Assembly: GCA_949316235.1 (NCBI GenBank)
Contig: OX438758.1
Coordinates: 11,007,731 to 11,071,730, forward strand
DNA from: Oegoconia quadripuncta
Lineage: Eukaryota; Arthropoda; Insecta; Lepidoptera; Autostichidae
Reading direction: 5' to 3'
Length of the DNA stretch: 64,000 nt
This document shows positions 11,101 through 23,544 of the stretch, one piece after another. The notes beneath the pieces were generated by a model. That model was not told the DNA's origin. It saw nothing but the letters and a program-made list of their open reading frames with translations, and did no database searches. The translations under genes and the position numbers were made by a program. Numbering within the stretch: the first letter of the stretch is position 1; each line of letters starts with the position of its first letter.

Positions 11101-11350
11101 TAGATTAGCGAAGTTAATGTCTGGCGCGGTCGGTCTTTGGATGGGTGACCACTGGTGGCTTTAATACGAGTGTTTCCGTGCTTCGGTGGGCACGTCAAAT
11201 AGTCAATCTCAGTTGTTTGTAAGCAGTTGTTAATCTAAGCCGATGGCCTATAGGGGCCCCTTAAAAACATTGACTATTAGGTGATCGCTAGTCTGACACA
11301 AAACCACCAATCAGCACTGGGCCCGCGTGGTGGCTTATGGCCCATACCCT
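11101..11350 (+). mobile_element. 5S rRNA-derived SINE-like element, unit 1 of a tandem pair
   Basis: GCGAAGTTAATGTCTGGCGC then GGTCTTTGGATGGGTGACCA corresponds to 5S rRNA from about base 45 to 95, including the box A/IE/box C internal promoter region. A non-5S tail follows (GTTTCCGTGCTTCGG, GCACTGGGCCCGCGTGGTGG). The 5' third of 5S is not recognisable, so this is not a working 5S gene. Confidence 0.78.
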
Positions 11351-11360
11351 TGTACCCTTG

Positions 11361-11660
11361 TTTTCGATTAGCGAAGTTAAGCAATGTTGGGCGCGGTCAG
11401 TCCTTGGATGGGTGACCACTGATATTTCAATAGGAGTGTTTCCATGCTTCGGAGCGCACGTTAAATAGTCGGTCCCGGTTAATTTCAATTGAAGGCTGTT
11501 ATTAAGCCAAGTCGGTGGCCTAGGTACAGTGGCTGCTTAAAAACAATGACTGTCAGGTGGCCACTAGTTTGACACAAAACCACCAATCCGCACTGGGCCC
11601 GCGTGGTGGATTATGACCAATACCCTCTCCCAGTGAGAGGAGGCCGTGTCCCACAGGGGG
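11361..11660 (+). mobile_element. 5S rRNA-derived SINE-like element, unit 2 of a tandem pair
   Basis: The same structure as unit 1, offset by about 262 bases and closer to 5S (GCGAAGTTAAGCAATGTTGG, then CCTTGGATGGGTGACCACT). The tail includes GCACTGGGCCCGCGTGGTGG and a GAGAGGAGGCC end. Confidence 0.82.
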
Positions 11661-11780
11661 GACGTTTCAAAATGCCCTACCACCAACCAAACCGACTACT
11701 AAACATGTACCCCGCTGGGAATCGAACCAGCGAAAACTTTATGATGTTTACCTACATTAAGCCACGGGGAAGGTGTTACG
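11661..11780 (-). mobile_element. SINE family A head, inverted, fused to a 5S-derived repeat
   Basis: The minus strand reads a degenerate A box, the B-box-like GGTTCGATTCCCAGC, then the GTACATGTTTAGTAG and GGTTGGTGGTAGGGCATT body. It is joined directly to the end of the 5S-derived element to its left. Confidence 0.75.
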
Positions 11781-11949
11781 GCTTTCATAACAATTACTTA
11801 ACTTTACGACATACTCTTGCGTATGCATGACGTGTGTGATACAGTTCTAAGTATTTTACAATTATCAGAAAGAATACGGCGGCGCCGCCATCATACTATA
11901 TTAATTCTGTGCCGCAACTCCAACCGCTTGCGCGCTGACAAGAGTTAAA

Positions 11950-12185
11950 AGTGCTGTGGTGAATCTCCGTCTGCAGCATTATGCTGAGCAAGGGCCGTTT
12001 CAGTCCGTAGTACAGCTCTTCGCCTAAGAAAGTCTTGCTTGCTGTACTGCCAAGGCATGGAACTCCCTTCCGGCGTCAGTCTTTCCTGAATCCTACAATC
12101 TTGGGATCTTCAAGAGCAGGGTGAATAGGCATCTACTATCAGGTGAGATTGTGGTCTAACGCGTATCCAGTTAACCATAAAAAAA
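11950..12185 (+). pseudogene. CR1/jockey-like LINE C-terminus, plus copy
   Basis: Plus strand encodes AKAWNSLPASVFPESYNLG and FKSRVNRHLLSGEIVV, then a stop. This is a common reverse transcriptase C-terminus in insect CR1/jockey-type elements. Two inverted relatives lie at 7195-7460 and 9090-9365. Confidence 0.7.
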
Positions 12186-12332
12186 AACTACCAGTGAATT
12201 AATGTTATTATTTATTCTATGTTTTATTTACTACTATATCTCCGTACAGTCTCAGGAGCCTCCTAATACAGGTATTTTGTACTTAAAAGGAGGCCCCCTA
12301 TACCTCATTGATTGTTATATTAAGGTACTGAA

Positions 12333-12365
12333 ATAAACATTTTTCATTTTCATTTTTCATTTTCT
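12333..12365 (+). repeat. (TTTTCA)n-type low-complexity tract
   Basis: Repeated ATTTTTCATTTTC directly left of the Helitron, within the tail of the CR1-like debris. Confidence 0.7.
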
Positions 12366-12367
12366 TA

Positions 12368-12570
12368 TCTAACTAATATTAATTTTGTTTGTTGCTCAAT
12401 CACGGCGAAACGGGTGAACTGATTTGGATGAAATTTGGTATATAGGTAGAATATACCCTGGATTGAGATATAGGATATTTCTCATCCCATAAAGTGAGTA
12501 GTTCCCGCGGGATAAATAAATTATTGCGATAAAGTTATTCCACGCAGGCGAAGCCGCGGGGGAAAGCTAG
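12368..12570 (+). mobile_element. Short non-autonomous Helitron, complete ends
   Basis: Begins TCTAACTAATATTA and ends GGGGGAAAGCTAG, with a small GC hairpin (CGCAGGCGAAGCCGCGG) just before the end. It is preceded by A and followed by T, the Helitron A|T target. It contains the usual GTTTGTTGCTCAATCACGGCG segment. 203 bp, no coding; depends on a Rep/helicase elsewhere. Confidence 0.82.
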
Positions 12571-12707
12571 TTATTCTATAATTATTCTAAGTCTTTATTG
12601 TTTGCGTTCTTCCATTTTCGTTATATATACTGTGCAGTGAATAAATGTTTTATCTATCTAAAGTTTGGTTGGTAAAAGAAATAAAACACTCATATCAAAC
12701 CAGTTTC

Positions 12708-12713
12708 TTTATT
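12708..12713 (-). terminator. Candidate distal brat poly(A) signal
   Basis: Minus-strand AATAAA at the outer edge of the repeat-poor block. It is followed on the minus strand by a GTGTTTTATTTCTTTT tract typical of a downstream U/GU-rich element. Its coincidence with the repeat boundary is the main reason to single it out. Confidence 0.35.
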
Positions 12714-15700
12714 TCGTGTTCATCATTTTAATACAACATACAAGTAAATTTATCTTCAGATTTTATTTATCAATTCTTACTTGCTAACTTAACTAAGACC
12801 TGAATAACAAGTGTGTATGTCTGTATGAGTATTTATTCATGCGTCATGATTTTATTCACCATAATCATCATAATAACACATGGAGACCAGGTATTAAGAA
12901 TAGTTACTGGTTGTCTTTTATATGTTATTCAGCCCACACACTGTTAGCAATCATAAACAAAATAAATCAATAACGAACTCTTACGTTTTTAAAAAACTAC
13001 AGATATGGAATGTTTAGATTCAAAAAGGACAAAAATCAATTCCAATTGACAATGCAAAAATCATAATTGACGTAATCGCAAAGAAGCACGAACATACAAG
13101 ACTAATATTATTATTAAATTATAATAAAATTAAAAACACAAACTCACAAAATCACACAGGAAACGACAACGTAACTGATACTTTGGAAGATGAAATCAAT
13201 ATTTTTAACTCGCTAAGATTAATTTATTATAATTTAGAAACAAAACTTTATCAGGATAAGACTCTTATCATAGAGACAAACGGTTGCAAACATTAATAAA
13301 CTGCGAAATATAGGTATATGTTGATACATTACACATTTAATATGTCAAACAATAGTTACACCACCGGTAATATAAGTACTTCGACAACCATTAACTAACA
13401 GAGATTCTACTTCACATAATATATTATTTCATATAGTACTGTATATATTTAGAGAAAAGCCAAAGAAGTGGATAGTTGATAATAAAACAAATTACACGAC
13501 AGGGAAAAATGGCAAAGACACATAATCAAGTGTCAAATAAGCAGGTGACTAGAGAAAGAAGCTTCGTAGAGACTTCTGGAGAACAAAATTAAAGGATATT
13601 AGAACCACGAAGTTATATATAACTCATGAAACTAAACTTAGAAGCTAACCTAATCGAAACTTCGTTGACTAGTTTTGAAAAAAACACAATAATTCTAAAA
13701 TAAATATAAATAAATTAGGATTTAACAATTTAAATATACAACGGTTATGTATGTATATTAAAAAGAGAAGTATGTCGTGTGCATATAACAGAAGTGCTTG
13801 GGAAAGAATCGAAGTGGGTTGCTATGGATGTGCATGTGAAGGCGGGTAATTTGGTTCAAAGATCATCAGAGCTGTTCAATATAATCTAATGTAACATGAA
13901 CACTAAACAACTAAGTCATTTACCACGATTTTTCTGTTTCATGCACATATCTGGCCACGTCCGTCTTAATAAAGACTTAGAACGGTTTCATCAAACGATC
14001 GGTCGGCAGGCTGGCGTCCGTCAACAGACAAATTCGTGGCAACGACACTTTTTTACCACACGTTAAGTTTAAATTCCTACACAGATATAAACCTTAAGTT
14101 AATCCGATTAGCATTCAAGATCATTATGAAAAAATATATCATTGGAAATATTTTTCAACTTTTCTCCTTAATTTCAAACCACTCAAGAACAACTTAATTA
14201 TGCATGTGACAACCGATTTTTATAACTACACATGTTTATCCCTAACAACACTTTGGCAACAAACAGTATTTTTCCTTTAATTTTATTCCATCAATTTCAA
14301 CAGTAACGTCAACATTCATCAAGTTAACATTACCATGGATTGTTTATACCAATCTCTTATGGATTTCATTTTATAATCGTCTTTAAAGATAGAAGATATA
14401 GAAAAGTATCGATAGAAGACGTGTGTCGATAGCTTGACATCACTAGCGTTAGGTGACAAATCGTATATTCCAACTCTTCCAATTTTGGCTATCGAAATAA
14501 TTTATTAAACTACCATACCATACAATTTGTCACCTTGCGTTTTAATTAAAGCCAAAATGATAGGTAAGTCTACCTAACCAATGAAAAACAATATTCCAGG
14601 ATTTTAGTCCATTTTTAAGTTTTTTTTTTCTTTTACTGTGATCAGTCTTAAAATTGAGTCATACCATCTAATTAAGAAATGATGAACCCTTAAATTTATT
14701 TATTTCTAGGCCAGAACTAACATCGGAATCTGCAGTGAGGTTTTATTGTGTACTGACGGTATTAGGTAGTGGAAGTATTAGAGAACTATTTTAGGGAGAT
14801 ATTTAAAGGTATAAAGGTAGTATAAGTGTAGGCGACGATTTAATTGAGGTATTTTATATTGTTCTCTCTTAACCGTTTTGGTGGCTTTCCTCCTCTTCTT
14901 CATGCCAAGTCAATCATCTTTACCCACCAGTTTATTTTTAGAGGAAAGGGATAAATTTCATCTGTCTAAGGAAAAGGCTTCTCGACTAATAAGGCTCTCG
15001 GGGAAACTAGTTTACATCATACTTAACACATACATTATTGGTTTTAGAGTAATCAACATTGAATAGTTTTCATTTTAATATTAATCTTAATACTAAAGAG
15101 TACAAAAAATAAAGGAAATATTATGAATATATGAAAAACAACAAGTTTTATCAGCGAAAATCATCGCATTTCATATAAGAACAACATCGTTTTTTTTTCT
15201 TTACAGTAACATTAATTATCCACGCTTACGAAGTAGAGATGGGAAGTAACAGGTCATCAAGAGGATGACGCTCGACCGCCCTCAAGGGCCTCTCCTCGGG
15301 TAAACCTCACAATTAGAGCCTCCTTCCTCCTCGACGGAGGAATGCGGGAGTACCCAGTGCATACCTTTATCTACAACTCGTGATCGTTTCCCTTCGATTA
15401 TCCTCAAAGTATCAAAAATATCTGCTAAAATAGCCCTTTCCCTTAGAGAAAACTCGATAGAGTACATTTTGAACAGTCTCAAAGTAACTAATGAGTAGGT
15501 AACAATTTATCAAACGTGTTAAATGGGGATATGCACGAAATATTGAAATCAACAATTTATTACGACATTAGGACATAGTTAAAGCGATACCTACACAGAA
15601 TACTACTGTAACATCTAACCTATACATGGGTTACGATACAAGATAAGATATTAGCACTTATGTTAAAAACAGTTTGATAAATGTTTGATTGTGTGGAATC

Positions 15701-18700
15701 ACACGAAGATTTTTTTTAAGTCTGTACAAAATTCAAATGATTTTATTTAGTTTTTATATAAAAGGATTAACACATTCCTTCAAATTTAAGGCCACGGCGC
15801 AAAATGGTGTTTTAGTAGATTTATAGTTAGATGATTGAATTTTACAATTTGTTTTTTTTTTAAGATGTTATTACTTTCTAATGACTGGGCCTTATTTACA
15901 GTGATAAAGCGAGTGCTTGTGCATTAGGTGAAATCGTTAAAAATATGTAAATCGAATCAAGCAACCTCGCGTGTTCATTTTTAAAATCAAAATGCTGTGT
16001 GTAAGCATTTATCAGAACTGCTGCATCTCGTTGAAATCACTCTTAATCCTAGTTAAAAACTACAGTCAAGGAAAGCACGGTTGAAAATCTTTAAACTACT
16101 CGTATGTAAAAAATATTGGTGACAGACTCACACTATTCAAAGCTCAAGGTGTGTCTTAACCACTAAACTAACATAGACAATGCAATATCTAAAAATACAA
16201 ACTACATCCGTAAGCTACGTAAGGATATAATTTAAGTTTACTTCATCATAAGCATTGTGTTTTCCTTATATCTGGCAGGATGGCATAAGTGTGTAAAATC
16301 GTTTTTATCTGTGGACAATTTAAGCATTTATTAAATATTACTAACTTTAGGTTAAAACTTACGTGCATACATATATTAACATTTAATTATCTAAAAGCAA
16401 TTTCTTTGGCGACTAGCTCCATCAAGAAAGATTCCAAATTTCCATTCTCGTTTCCATTCAGAATCCATTTCTTTATTATTAAAACATAGAGAACAAAACC
16501 GACGGAGTTAGTCGTTATCTCACTCACTTACATTGCAGGTAATGAATTTTTCATTAGCTCTATTAGAATCTTTATTAACGTTTCCATTACTATAAGAAAT
16601 GTGTCTAAATACATTACTTATGAACACTGCGCGCATATTTCCTTTATTCAACATTTTGAATGACGAAAAAGTCGTCATGAGAGCGAAGTTATAATTAATA
16701 GAAATTAATCATAGTCAAGGTAGACTTCGCTGAGGAAACAATTACAGTGCCTATAACTGACAACTCCGGCAGTCGTTCCCCGTAACAATCACTTTGTAAA
16801 AATCGGTCTAAATTTACTATTTTTTTATTGACACCACTTCGTGGACGATATGTCACGTTCCAATGCATGAAACAATTCACTATTAAAAATTTCACTCTTT
16901 CAACATGCGAATATTTCAAATCTGGGTCAGTATTGTCACGTAGATCAAACAAAACACAATTTCTCATAACCGTATACTTCACTAACCGATTCCATACGAC
17001 AACCACTATCAATCATTAATAATAAAAACATTACTTGATATGTCATTTTAGCTACACAATCGTTTATCCTAGCCATCATTTGGAATCTTTCTATATATAA
17101 AACATTTACAACTAAAATCACACACTTTATTATAAATTACCTAATACGAAATGAATTGTTCAAATCGATGGTGAAACTGCGTTCTGTAAGCTAAATATTC
17201 ATCTCATTCTATATACCAACGTAATTGTAGGTCACTCCTAGAGGAGATGAAATGATACTATGTTACAAAAACACAGATTACATCAAGTGGAACTAAAGGG
17301 AAAAGCTAACATAGATCACTACAAATACACGAAAGAATACTAGCTGTATGATGTATAACTATACTTAGTAGAATCAATATTTTATAAAATACCTTACAAC
17401 TCCAAAACTTCGCATAAAAAATTATCATCGATGAGAAAATAAATGCTATTATATGCAAACGCTTCATCCAACTAACTTAAGCGATACTAAAATATTTTTT
17501 TTACAATAAAATGTATCATAAATTTAAGAGTCAAATTTAAAACATTCAGGATAGTTTTCTTCCAGGATGGATGGTTTGTGCTTATTTTGCGCTTTGTTAC
17601 TTCATCTTAACTTACAACAATCACATTTTTATCAACTTGCGTAAAGTCACGAACTACTAGCCATCGGTAAGTTACAGTATTACGTCTGGCTCAATAGTTA
17701 CGTCTCACACTACTTTAACGAATTTAGTAACTCATTTACTTTCAAAATCAACTTCAGTCATCGAATACAGTAAAATTATTGAATATTCTCCTTTAAGAAA
17801 AAATACTTCAAAAATTAAGTGAAATACCAACGTTCTGTGCAATTCACTAAATCAATAGCGAATCAATGAAATTCAACAATGATACAATATCGTCGCTTTA
17901 TACTTAAGTATAAGCGATGGTAAAAAAGATTATATAAAATACAATGGTAATTCAATGAGAAAATCAATACAATTCCTGAGCAATGTCCACGTGTTCGACG
18001 CAACGTACGCAACTCTTGATATCAGGAGATTACAAAACGAATGTAAAAGCGACAATGTTATTTACAAACTTCGCATAATACCAACGAACCGTTAAGATTT
18101 ATAAAATTCAACGACGCTCGACTACGTAATACATATATGACCGAACCGTCAACCACATACAATCTGACATGCTAACATTGATACATTATTTTCTACCTTG
18201 ATGAATACATTAACAGGTGAATTTGTAACCGTCACAGAAGTACCGACTTCAAACAATGTTAAGAGTATACGTACAGCTATCGATATGGTTAGTGTTAACC
18301 CTTATAATTCGCATCTAAACCTGTCAAATTCGGATGTCGATCCATTCGAATTTTTGCTTTAACAACAGTCCTGTAAATGCAGCTCTTCTAACAACATAGC
18401 CTCAATTCTAAATAACATCTTACAAATATCGTTGACTTAGTTTTTTTTTCCATTATAAAAATACGCACTCTTTCCCACTACATCACTCTTTCACTTTATT
18501 TCACTTCTTCATCGTATCCGTCTTGTACAGCTCCCGGCATTCCTTAATACTAAATAGTAATGCTACCAACATCGTTATTCTAAGTTTATTTACATTGTTT
18601 TTCTATACACTTCCTGGCATTCATGGGTGTCGAATTGATTTGTGAAAGGAAACTTGTTGGAAATGATGGGACGAGGCAAAAGCTTGAAATTTCATCAATG

Positions 18701-21700
18701 ATCAGTGTAGACTACTCAAAGTCTGTCTTTGCACATAAGCTCGTAGAATGCATGTACATGTATATAATAGTAAGCAACTACGTATATCCCATTTACGTAA
18801 GTACTGGTAAGGTCAGGGTGGAATTTTTCTACTTAAATTGAAACAGCAACAGCAGCATTTGACATGACGAAGAATATCGAAATATGGCTGGCGATTGGAA
18901 TGGACATGAAAAAGTCTTATTGGTATACGATAAATAAATGTTCGTTGATAATACCGTACATGTTATGATATTAACAGAAGGAAATTATTGAAGAGGTGTA
19001 TTTGATTCTTAATTTTAACCTTAAGGAAACTGCGGAGTATAAAATTATAAACAATCTTCGTAAGCCTAGCCCGTGCTTACTTGACTAATAGGTGCTAAAG
19101 TTAGTTTAGTAAAAATGTTCCCTATAGTAATTGACATGGAAATAGTGGTTTTGGTTAGCGCTTCATTTAAGTATCCAATAAGCAGTGCTGCTGAGGAAGG
19201 GAGAACTGTAGGTATCCAAGGAATTCTTAATAGGGTTCCAATAGCTACTTCGTAGAAAAGTAAAGCTTAGTATGGATATTAAAATTCACTTACATTAGAA
19301 TAAAAATAGTTCTTAAACACGAAGTTTTATAGCCTAAATTCATAAGAATATGTATTTTTAAGATAGTTTGTGTGCAGTGGCTGTTTGATTAATCACCTGA
19401 AAAACCGCCTAATGCACTGAGAAGCTACGTCCAATTCAGAAAGAATTAATTAAAGATTTCGGCTATGAATTTAACAAATCACAACATAATATTAAGCTAG
19501 ATATTTGTAAATTTCTACCTTTCCACTATTAAGTGACTAATGTATAGTATTATAAATGTAGATGTGTAATTGATCCAAACTTTCATTGACTTTAGAGAGC
19601 TGGATGTTCTTCTAATTTATGAAAATGAGTTGGTCCTAAATTGTTGTTGTACGGATTATGATAATGAATCAAACAGTAATGGTGCTCCTCTAAAATTTGT
19701 GTAACGATACTTAACACTAAAGCAATACTTACGAATCTCATGCCAACATTTGTTCCCCAACACCAACTGTTTTAAAGTAATTCTTATCAAAACGCACACA
19801 CACGCAAATCCAAAAAAAAAATTACAAACACACACTCATGGGACCTACCACCATAACGTTTGTGCCAAAGAATCTAGTAGTAAATGATCCTGTAATAAAC
19901 CTTCGTGAAAATTTAGTTGTAGGGAGATTATTACACATGTGGTGTGTCTTCAGAACACTTATTGTAAGCATTAGACTACGCTAGTGAGTAATATTACCTG
20001 TATATTTAAGCTTTATGAATGTATAGATGTCGCATTTCATAAGTATGAAAGCTTTTAATAGAAAGCAAGAGATTCATTGACACAAACATGCATTGCATTC
20101 AATTAGTCAAAACTAACTTAGGAAAACTAAATTAGTCCTGACCAATCCAAGGAACACTACTAAAAGCACTACTCGGGCAAAAAATAATAAAATAAAAATA
20201 AAACACACAGTAAAACTGCAATGAACTGGTATTATTATAAAAAAGCAATTATACAACAAAAATAATTCAAAACAAAACGATGTACATTAATTTAAAGAAC
20301 AATTGTTTATACAAATAATTAAAAAAATATAATAATTATAACAACAAACATCGACAAAATATATTTAAAGACAAAACATGTTTCAATTTTAATCAGTCCT
20401 CAAGCTTTAGAAATGCAATTTTAAGAATGAAATGTTTTCGTATTGAAAATCATTTTTAACTTACATATTATGCAAACACAAAAAGTTAATTGTGAACGAA
20501 AATTAGTTTGTAATAATAATCATTATAAATGAAACTTAAAACACCTTTTGTAGGTTTAATAAACATAACTAACTCATTACCGTCATAATTGAAAAAAAAT
20601 CATTAAAATGGTTTACACGACTTTACAAATGAAAATGTGAAGGTGTAATTGTCATAATTTGCAAATCTTATTATAAAATTTTGATACACTATACTATACT
20701 TAATATAAATATAATACGTTGAAACGATCTCAATTAAGTAGAAGCGTATGTTGTTACCAAACTATATGTCATTCGTAAAATTAAAACTGCTGCAAATGCT
20801 TTCAATGGTCTAAACTAACCCATTGGAGATAGACAACGCATAATTTTTCGAATGAAATTTAGATATTTTAAGTCTAACTAATTATATACCAAACATTTCT
20901 AGCGTAACCTCAGTTCATTAAGACGAAACATTTAGAAATCATTTAGATAAATACAAAATCACTAATTGGTGTATACCTACTAAATTGATATTTGGTAATT
21001 TTTTTATTGTAACATTAGGGAAAGTTCGGCAAAACAAACTGAGGTGAAGCAGATACCACAACGGCTAAAATTTCAAATTGTAATTGCTTAATTAAGTAAT
21101 ATCTCAGTAGATTAAGTGATATAAAATATGTAAACTGTTAATAGTTATTAGGAACAGGCGACGTAATTACGATCATTGGTGACAAAATCACTGAAATTTG
21201 AATACTAGGAACAAATTTTACATCACCTAATCCAGTGAGTATCGATTGTAGAAGTATTTAACTATGCGATCGAAGGCACGTCAAGATGGCTAAGCAGTGC
21301 ACAAGGTGATATGCAAAATACAGAAAACAATGTGAAATAAGACATAAAACGGTTGTCAATGCTCTGCGATCAGTGCAAGTATGTATACGATAATACGGCA
21401 TGCAAAGGCAAACTAATTGGTACCATAAGTAAAATAATCGGTCGTACACTAGTAACCTGGGCTTTAGTTGGTGTGTAAACCAATTATCGAATTACTATCT
21501 TGCACTAATGAGTAGTAGATGAAACCATTTAATATTAATTATAAATTCAATCAGTAAAACTTACGATTACGTTCAATAGATCAGTAGATTATGGTACATA
21601 TTTACAAAACAATACTAAATATCACTTATTAAATCACAACATGATTGTATGGCACATGTCACGCAGGTATTGCAAATGTATCACGGTGTGCAAAGCGATA

Positions 21701-23387
21701 TTCATCTACAGGCGCGCCTTCAATGTAGAGCAATTTGTTTAAAAACAGGAATATCACCAAATTTAAACGCGTAACCTAAAATATGCTAATGCAGATCAAA
21801 ATTTAAGAAAACGATCTACGACCCCGGAACAGTGGATCACATCAGATCTCTTTATTGTCATAGATTCAGCAAAAAATACTAAAAACCATTATTTACTACG
21901 AAAAACCAAAACTAATGAAAATCGAACTAAAATAATTCTGCTAACACACTCAAACACACGGTAATGTAGTAAAAAAAATAATAGCATAATATTCATAAAA
22001 TACAAAAAAGTAAACGTTACACATGCACCGTATAATACTACCACTACAAAAATAAAGTTGTTTCCATATAAAAAAATATCTTACCAGAATAACAAATTGT
22101 ATAATTATTTTGTATACCGAGCAAGCCTTTTAATACTCCCAGAAAGTAGTACGCGAAACGGGCATTCATATCGCGATGCTCTTAGTTAAAATCTCAGTTT
22201 ATCATCAATCATCATTTAAAAAAGTCTAGCGAGACGACCATTTCCTAAAGTGCTCTACTAGTTACTACCGTGTCCAATTGCTAAAAAAACATTGGAATAC
22301 TACAATTGTATAAAAACGAACAATATTATTATCAACCAAAAGTTACTAAATTGTTAAAAAATAACGAAATATGATAAATTTACGGTCCGTGGGCTCTCAG
22401 TGACTAGGCGGTAATGACGTTATCAGTTAAATAGAAGATAGTCTTCCAACAAATTACTTTCAAGAAAAAAACACTATAACCATCACTATTCGTCATAACA
22501 AAACTTAGTTACACAATAATCTAAAATGCTTTATAATACTCAAGGGTTATGCCAGAAGACTGTCAGAATCTCAGTTTTAAATTGAGGTGTATAAAACATT
22601 TTCGATCACTAGCCACATACTGTGATGTTAAATTGTAACTTGTTATCTAAAAGGCAATAGAGCTTTAGCACATTTTACTAAAGTTTCCAATGCGTATCTA
22701 AGGAACGCCGCAGTCGACTTTGTCATTGATAAAACCCCTAACATCACATTTCCCTATAATTTTGTAACTACATTAAAGAGGGGTAGTAACTAAAGATTGT
22801 CCATATCAGCTCAATCAATTTAACACTTATCTAACAATAATGTAACAACTTCTTACTTAGTTTCATAATCATATTTCCATCGACACAGAATAAGTGCTAA
22901 TTAAAAACAGGAAGTGCCATTGTGCCGAAGAACACCTTAAAACTAACAACAATACCGCTCGATGCTCTCTTATTACGATAAAATCACACGCTTAACGCCT
23001 AACAATTTGTTAAGTAATAATAGTTAAAATATTGGTCCAACAAATGGGCTAAATAATACAAATGCCCTTAATATTCATCCCTAATTTAACGATGTGGGGA
23101 TATGAAAAAATATTATTCAATAGATCAAAAAATGATAAAGGTCGAGAACACCGCTCGCAATGTTTAGATCGATCCAACGGAATAATCTCTATCCTCCAAA
23201 TAGGTACTCGAATAACAATGTCAATACTATACTAATCTCATTACAGTTTTAGAAATAATGCATACAGAGATCTCATGCCGAAAAATATGTAAAAGGATTC
23301 CTTCTCATCGTTACTTAAATTGATCACATCGAGACAGCCACAATCATTTAGCACTTGCACTTATAAAAATTTTGCAAGTTCCATATA

Positions 23388-23393
23388 TTTATT
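23388..23393 (-). terminator. Candidate proximal brat poly(A) signal
   Basis: AATAAA on the minus strand about 150 bases after the brat stop codon. A GT-rich stretch follows on the minus strand (around 23,300-23,350), as expected for a downstream element. Use would give a short 3' UTR. Sequence evidence only; AATAAA is common in AT-rich DNA. Confidence 0.35.
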
Positions 23394-23544
23394 TCACTTT
23401 ATAATGTTCACTTGAATTATTCAAAAATTGACACGAATGGCCAGAACCGTTAGTTTACATAATACGCGAGTTACGTTTCAAATTGTCGATTTTTGGCTTA
23501 AAGTACGTCGGTCATTCCGATCTTCTGTGATCAGAGCGTGAAGC

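Larger units (their letters stand above)
12690..23544 (-). other. Repeat-poor ~10.8-kb block, putative extended brat 3' UTR
   Basis: No SINE, LINE, Helitron or transposon similar to those that crowd the flanks was seen here, and no ORF above about 105 codons. The block begins at the brat stop and ends at an AATAAA with a T/GT-rich downstream region, just before Helitron and LINE debris resume. It contains four minus-strand TGTAAATA Pumilio-type motifs (plus-strand positions 15893-15900, 18059-18066, 18587-18594, 21599-21606). brat is, to my knowledge, among Drosophila genes with neural 3' UTR extensions. That this block is transcribed with brat is inference; it could instead be conserved intergenic DNA. 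Confidence 0.5.

Noticed and set aside
11361..11425. Functional 5S rRNA gene
   Set aside because: Only the middle to 3' part of 5S is present, it has substitutions, and it is joined to a repeated non-5S tail.
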